35,648 bases of DNA from Clostridiales bacterium (GTDB lineage Bacteria; Bacillota; Clostridia; Oscillospirales; Acutalibacteraceae). This document shows positions 32,516 to 35,648 of the stretch, piece by piece. The first letter of the stretch is position 1; every line of letters begins with the position of its first letter. The stretch lies in the NCBI GenBank assembly GCA_012517675.1, contig JAAYUL010000055.1:1-35648 (forward strand). Reading direction: 5' to 3'. The position numbers and the translations under genes were made by a program. Below the pieces are notes generated by a model. That model was not told the origin of the DNA and made no database searches. It saw nothing but the letters and a program-made list of their open reading frames with translations.

Positions 32516-33586
32516 GTGAAGCAGCGGGTAACAATGAAGGATATCGCCAAGGAACTCAACGTTTCGGTCAACGCGGTTTCTCTGGCCCTCAACGATAAAA
32601 TCGGGGTCGGAAAAGAAACCAGGAATCTGATTATCAACAAAGCCGACGAAATGGGATATTTTTCAGAAAAGAAGCGATACCGCAAGTCTCTCGCCAATAA
32701 AAACATCTGCATTCTGATCAAAGCGGAATATTTCATGAATTCGAATTTCTACGCCAAAGTTCTTTTGGGGGTCGAGGAAGAAGCCAAAAAAAACGGCTAT
32801 GAAATTCTGATCAACTTTACCGACGAGCTGGACCGCATTCCGGACTGCGTGAAAGAGGGCCGGGTCTGCGGGATTATTTCCGTCGGGCGGATCAGCGACA
32901 AATCTTTGGTGGAACTCAAAAAATACGGATTCCCGATCGTGGCCGCCGACCACAGCTCCCTAGCGGAGCCGACCGACTGCATCATTTCCAACAACCAGCT
33001 GGGGAGCTACCGCATCACGCGGCTGCTGATCGACAGCGGCTACCGCAAAATCGGCTTTTTCGGCGACCTGAATTATTCCATGAGCATCAAAGAACGGTTT
33101 TTCGGCTATCAGGAAGCCATTCGCAGCCTGCCCTCCATTTCCGGGTATCCGGACCTGTGCAGGTATGTTCTGGAGTATTCCGTTCTTGAAAATATCGAAC
33201 AATTCGTCATCGAACAGAACATTCCCCGGCTGATCGACCAGATCCGGCAAATCCGCCAGCTGCCGCGGGCCTTTGTCTGCTCGAACGACGAAGCGGCCAT
33301 CCAGCTGATCCACGCCCTTCGGAAGCTGGAATACCGCGTTCCGAGCGATCTGGCGGTCGTGGGCTTTGACAACACGGCCCTGTCCACCGCCGCGTCGCCC
33401 TGGCTCACCACGGTGAACGTGCCCAAGGAGCTGATGGGAAAGTCGGCCGTCCAGCGGCTGATCTGGCGCTTAAGCCACCTGAACGAGCCGTTGAAGAATA
33501 CCGTTCTGAATGTGGATATCGTTGAGCGCAACAGTGTAAAAAAGCGGACGGACGGAATCGCCGACGAAGGGATTCAGACGCTCTGA
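32516..33586 (+). CDS. LacI-family transcriptional regulator
   Basis: A 356-aa regulator. The N-terminal HTH is TMKDIAKELNVSVNAVSLAL followed by NDKIGVGKETRNLI, with the hinge region after residue 55. The periplasmic-binding-protein-like effector domain includes GIISVGRISDKSLVELKKYGFPIVAADH and AVVGFDNTALSTAASPWLTTV, a typical LacI effector-domain end. GTG 32516 has AGGTG 7 bases upstream. It is the last gene of the transport/GH130 operon, 24 bases after GH130, so it probably autoregulates the locus in response to an imported mannoside or its product. Candidate operators are the palindromes at 26880-27014. Confidence 0.93.
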   Translation: MKQRVTMKDIAKELNVSVNAVSLALNDKIGVGKETRNLIINKADEMGYFSEKKRYRKSLANKNICILIKAEYFMNSNFYAKVLLGVEEEAKKNGYEILINFTDELDRIPDCVKEGRVCGIISVGRISDKSLVELKKYGFPIVAADHSSLAEPTDCIISNNQLGSYRITRLLIDSGYRKIGFFGDLNYSMSIKERFFGYQEAIRSLPSISGYPDLCRYVLEYSVLENIEQFVIEQNIPRLIDQIRQIRQLPRAFVCSNDEAAIQLIHALRKLEYRVPSDLAVVGFDNTALSTAASPWLTTVNVPKELMGKSAVQRLIWRLSHLNEPLKNTVLNVDIVERNSVKKRTDGIADEGIQTL

Positions 33587-33631
33587 ACGGTCTTTCCTTC
33601 GACACAGCCGCTTTCCCGTGATAAAACTGCA

Positions 33632-33666
33632 AAATCAGAAGCGCCGGCCGGTGCTTCTGATTTTTT
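33632..33666 (+). terminator. Terminator of the mannoside operon
   Basis: AAATCAGAAGC / GCTTCTGATTT arms with a GC-rich loop and a TTTTTT tail, 46 bases after the LacI gene. Confidence 0.92.
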
Positions 33667-34425
33667 ATGCGGACAAATGGAGTCGGGACCACATTAAAAA
33701 TTGCTATAGTTGGCAAATTCTATCAAACGCGGTATAATAAAATAAACTTAAAGAAGAAAAACAAGAAACCATTCTTTATCGCATTCACAGCATTCCTTTT
33801 TCTGTTTCTTTCAGTTGGATGCCAAACGAGAAAAAACGCAATAGGAAGTCCGCCTGCCCCAATAAAAACCGTTACACAAAACAGTAAAGAGAATTTGGCA
33901 ACCTTTGAATTTCAAATACCGAAGGACTGGGTTCCCAGCCCGCAATATAATTTATCCGTTGTTGCGTGTCCTAAGGATGCGGCTGAGAAAAAGTTTGAAG
34001 CAGCGGAAGATTCCCTGCCGTTTATGGTAGGAATTGGGAATTATTACGATTCAGGGTTGGCGTTATCTGAAAAAGATAAGCAAATGTATCAAGATCTGTT
34101 CGCCGGAAAAACCAGTGCGTATGAAGAACATATGAAACAGTCGTTTGCGAATGCCGCAAGTATGTTAAGTTCAGATTCCTCGGGTCAAACAAACGTTCCC
34201 AGTGCCGATGTTAAATATCAGCATTACGATGGCACTCACGGCAAAATAACGGAAGTTCCGTATTTCTACACCTATGAGGGTAAAAAACATCATATTATTC
34301 AATGCTATCGGGAGGACATTCCTTCTTTAGTTGCCGGAGCATTTGATGAATCCGTAGATTTGTCTTCTGGAAAAATTGCGCTTTGGGTTGCTGATTCCTT
34401 GAAGGTCAGTGAAACGGCAAAATAA
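33667..34425 (+). CDS. Putative lipoprotein of unknown function, start uncertain
   Basis: The reading frame opens at ATG 33667, but this ATG is within the T-tract of the previous terminator and has no ribosome site. A strong promoter at 33710-33738 lies inside the frame. The mature protein is clear: a Lys-rich stretch (LKKKNKKPF), a hydrophobic segment FFIAFTAFLFLFLSVGC with the lipobox LSVGC, then a soluble domain to the C-terminus (FEFQIPKDWVPSPQYN, GIGNYYDSGLALSE, KITEVPYFYTYEGKKHHIIQC). No ATG, GTG or TTG occurs in frame between the promoter and the lipobox, so the gene may use a rare start (ATA 33742 would give a normal signal peptide) or be defective. AT-rich, unlike the mannoside locus. 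No family is recognised. Confidence 0.55.
   Translation: MRTNGVGTTLKIAIVGKFYQTRYNKINLKKKNKKPFFIAFTAFLFLFLSVGCQTRKNAIGSPPAPIKTVTQNSKENLATFEFQIPKDWVPSPQYNLSVVACPKDAAEKKFEAAEDSLPFMVGIGNYYDSGLALSEKDKQMYQDLFAGKTSAYEEHMKQSFANAASMLSSDSSGQTNVPSADVKYQHYDGTHGKITEVPYFYTYEGKKHHIIQCYREDIPSLVAGAFDESVDLSSGKIALWVADSLKVSETAK
33710..33738 (+). promoter_or_regulatory. Sigma-A promoter of the lipoprotein gene
   Basis: TTGGCA (33710-33715), 17 bases, perfect TATAAT (33733-33738). It lies within the 5' end of the open frame, which argues against translation from ATG 33667. Confidence 0.7.
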
Positions 34426-34458
34426 AACCAGAGGCTGCTTTGCACAGCTCTTGGTTTC
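34426..34458 (+). terminator. Imperfect hairpin after the lipoprotein gene
   Basis: AAACCA ... CTG pairs imperfectly with CAG ... TGGTTT around a 7-base loop directly after the stop codon. The tail is TTTCAG, so termination is doubtful. Confidence 0.35.
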
Positions 34459-34564
34459 AGATTGCAGACAAAACCATATTTTTCATTCTGCTTCCTGAAT
34501 TTTTGTTGCATATCAAACGCGCATTATTGAGAATACGCATAATGACAATGCAGGGGGAGTCTTT

Positions 34565-35443
34565 ATGCAAAAGCGATATGTTATTAAAAATTTTTTCTTC
34601 GCTTTTCTGTTTTTTTCAACACTGGAACTGTTTTGTTTTTTCTCTGTTCTGAACAGAAAAAATATCTTTCAAGTCTTGGAATTCAGTAAAGCATCTCAAA
34701 GTGTGCTGCAAGCATGCTTTGCTCTGTTTTACAATCTGCTCTATTTCTTTATCCTTGCTTTTATTTCGCAATTTCTGTCGAATAAATATAACTTCCGTCT
34801 ATTGAAAAATATTTGGGAAAGTTTTAAATGGTTGCTAATTTGGGGACTACCGGTAAGGCTGCTGGTCAATTTTCTGTATTTTTTTCTGAACCAGATTCCC
34901 CTTCAATATTATTCCTTAAAACACGAATTTGAATTTCTGATTGAAACTTGTTTTTGCATTTTTATCTGTACCATTGCCCTCTATCTTCCGGTAAAAAAGC
35001 AGAAACCAACGCTGAGCCTGAGACAGATTGTACAGGGAAAAAAACACATTTTTCTTGTGTTAACAGCCGGTATCCTGCTTCTGGTTACGCTGCGCTCATT
35101 CGCCTACGGCTCCATGTTTTCGTACTATAACTGGCAGATCAACAAGTACGTTTCTCCCGATATCAGCTACTTGCACAGCAACATGGAATATCAGGACAAA
35201 CTGATCAATCTGCTGTCTTTCACGGCTGTTGATATTTTGACATTCCTGTGTATTTTTTATATAGTAAATCGATATTATGGCAGTTATCAAAATACTATTG
35301 TATCAAAACGAAGTAAGTTCTTGGGAATTGTTATGATGGTTGTGCTATACAATGGTGTGTTTGCAGCGGCTACCAGGTCAAAAAGGATATGTATGTTTGC
35401 TTTCGAGTATGCCCATTTAGAGGTTGTACGGATAAGCCCCTAA
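34565..35443 (+). CDS. Polytopic membrane protein of unknown function
   Basis: A 292-aa protein very rich in Phe, Leu and Ile, with about seven membrane segments (near residues 10-28, 48-68, 85-110, 125-142, 160-178, 215-238 and 255-272). A short extracytoplasmic loop with YYNWQINKYVSPDISYLHSNMEYQD lies between the later helices. ATG 34565 has a GGGGGAG site. The last 20 residues (TRSKRICMFAFEYAHLEVVRISP) do not look like a natural membrane-protein end, so the 3' end may have been altered, possibly in connection with the nearby IS. The region is AT-rich. No family is recognised. Confidence 0.6.
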   Translation: MQKRYVIKNFFFAFLFFSTLELFCFFSVLNRKNIFQVLEFSKASQSVLQACFALFYNLLYFFILAFISQFLSNKYNFRLLKNIWESFKWLLIWGLPVRLLVNFLYFFLNQIPLQYYSLKHEFEFLIETCFCIFICTIALYLPVKKQKPTLSLRQIVQGKKHIFLVLTAGILLLVTLRSFAYGSMFSYYNWQINKYVSPDISYLHSNMEYQDKLINLLSFTAVDILTFLCIFYIVNRYYGSYQNTIVSKRSKFLGIVMMVVLYNGVFAAATRSKRICMFAFEYAHLEVVRISP

Positions 35444-35611
35444 AGATAGCGCCTTACTTTATTCATATAATTTCTATACTTTTCCCCAAACTTCTTTATG
35501 CACCATCTTTCTTCAGACAGGATAATCCAATGTTCTGAAGGGATATCATAAAAATGGAGAGGACAAACACACCAAATGTGATAAAATTAAAGGAAGACAG
35601 GATGGTGTGTT
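35444..35611. other. Gap before the transposase; likely contains the left end of an IS element
   Basis: An AT-rich 168-base stretch without a gene. IS3-type elements usually start some 50-80 bases before orfA; a TG-starting sequence near 35557 (TGGAGAGGACAAACACACCA) would be in range, but the partner repeat is outside the window, so the end cannot be fixed. Confidence 0.35.
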
Positions 35612-35648
35612 ATGCGAAAATATGATAAAGGATTTAAAGAGGAAGCAG
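35612..35648 (+). mobile_element. IS3-family transposase OrfA, first 12 codons
   Basis: ATG 35612 begins MRKYDKGFKEEA, the typical start of the IS3/IS911 OrfA helix-turn-helix protein (usually K-Y-D-x-x-F-K-x-x-A). An AGGATGG site lies about 10 bases upstream. The gene runs off the right edge, so the call rests on a short match plus the AT-rich, poorly conserved surroundings. Confidence 0.6.

Noticed and set aside
34440-34652. A 70-codon ORF between the lipoprotein and membrane protein genes
   Set aside because: It has no ribosome site and overlaps the start of the better-supported membrane protein gene in another frame.

Overview
The window looks like a chromosomal segment of a spore-forming Clostridia bacterium, probably from the moderately high-GC Oscillospirales/Ruminococcaceae side (my inference). 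It carries SpoIIP, the spore protease GPR, a SpoVAE-like protein, a HrcA/CIRCE heat-shock operon and the run rpsT / gpr / spoIIP / lepA / hemW / hrcA / grpE / dnaK / dnaJ. Strong AGGAGG-type ribosome sites and many TTG/GTG starts fit this.

Layout. 1-860: niacin control, with a NiaR repressor and the start of an ECF-type niacin transporter behind a textbook promoter/operator. 873-3790: a minus-strand operon of an unknown 211-aa protein, a tiny hydrophobic peptide with a structured leader, an HD-GYP c-di-GMP phosphodiesterase with a membrane N-terminus, and a DUF5317 membrane protein. 4010-7071: a gadC-gadB glutamate-dependent acid-resistance operon. 7145-15600 (minus): a zinc-ribbon protein, dnaJ (broken by one in-frame stop), dnaK, grpE, hrcA with CIRCE, hemW and lepA. 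15662-19853: sporulation and envelope genes, with rpsT and a 50-aa membrane protein on the plus strand. 19918-25223: HAD phosphatase, asparagine synthase, CpXC protein, a Cys-cluster protein and mnmA.

25314-33666 is an accessory carbohydrate locus on the plus strand: a GT-A type glycosyltransferase with its own promoter; then a DUF1861/GT108-like protein (the family of Leishmania mannogen transferase-phosphorylases), a lipoprotein sugar-binding protein, two ABC permeases, a GH130 phosphorylase and a LacI regulator. I infer uptake and turnover (perhaps also synthesis) of beta-1,2-linked mannosides. No ATPase is present, so a shared one elsewhere is needed. This is the best candidate here for an under-described system.

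33700-35648 is AT-rich and looks less conserved: a putative lipoprotein with a problematic start, a polytopic membrane protein, and the first codons of an IS3-type transposase OrfA at the right edge.
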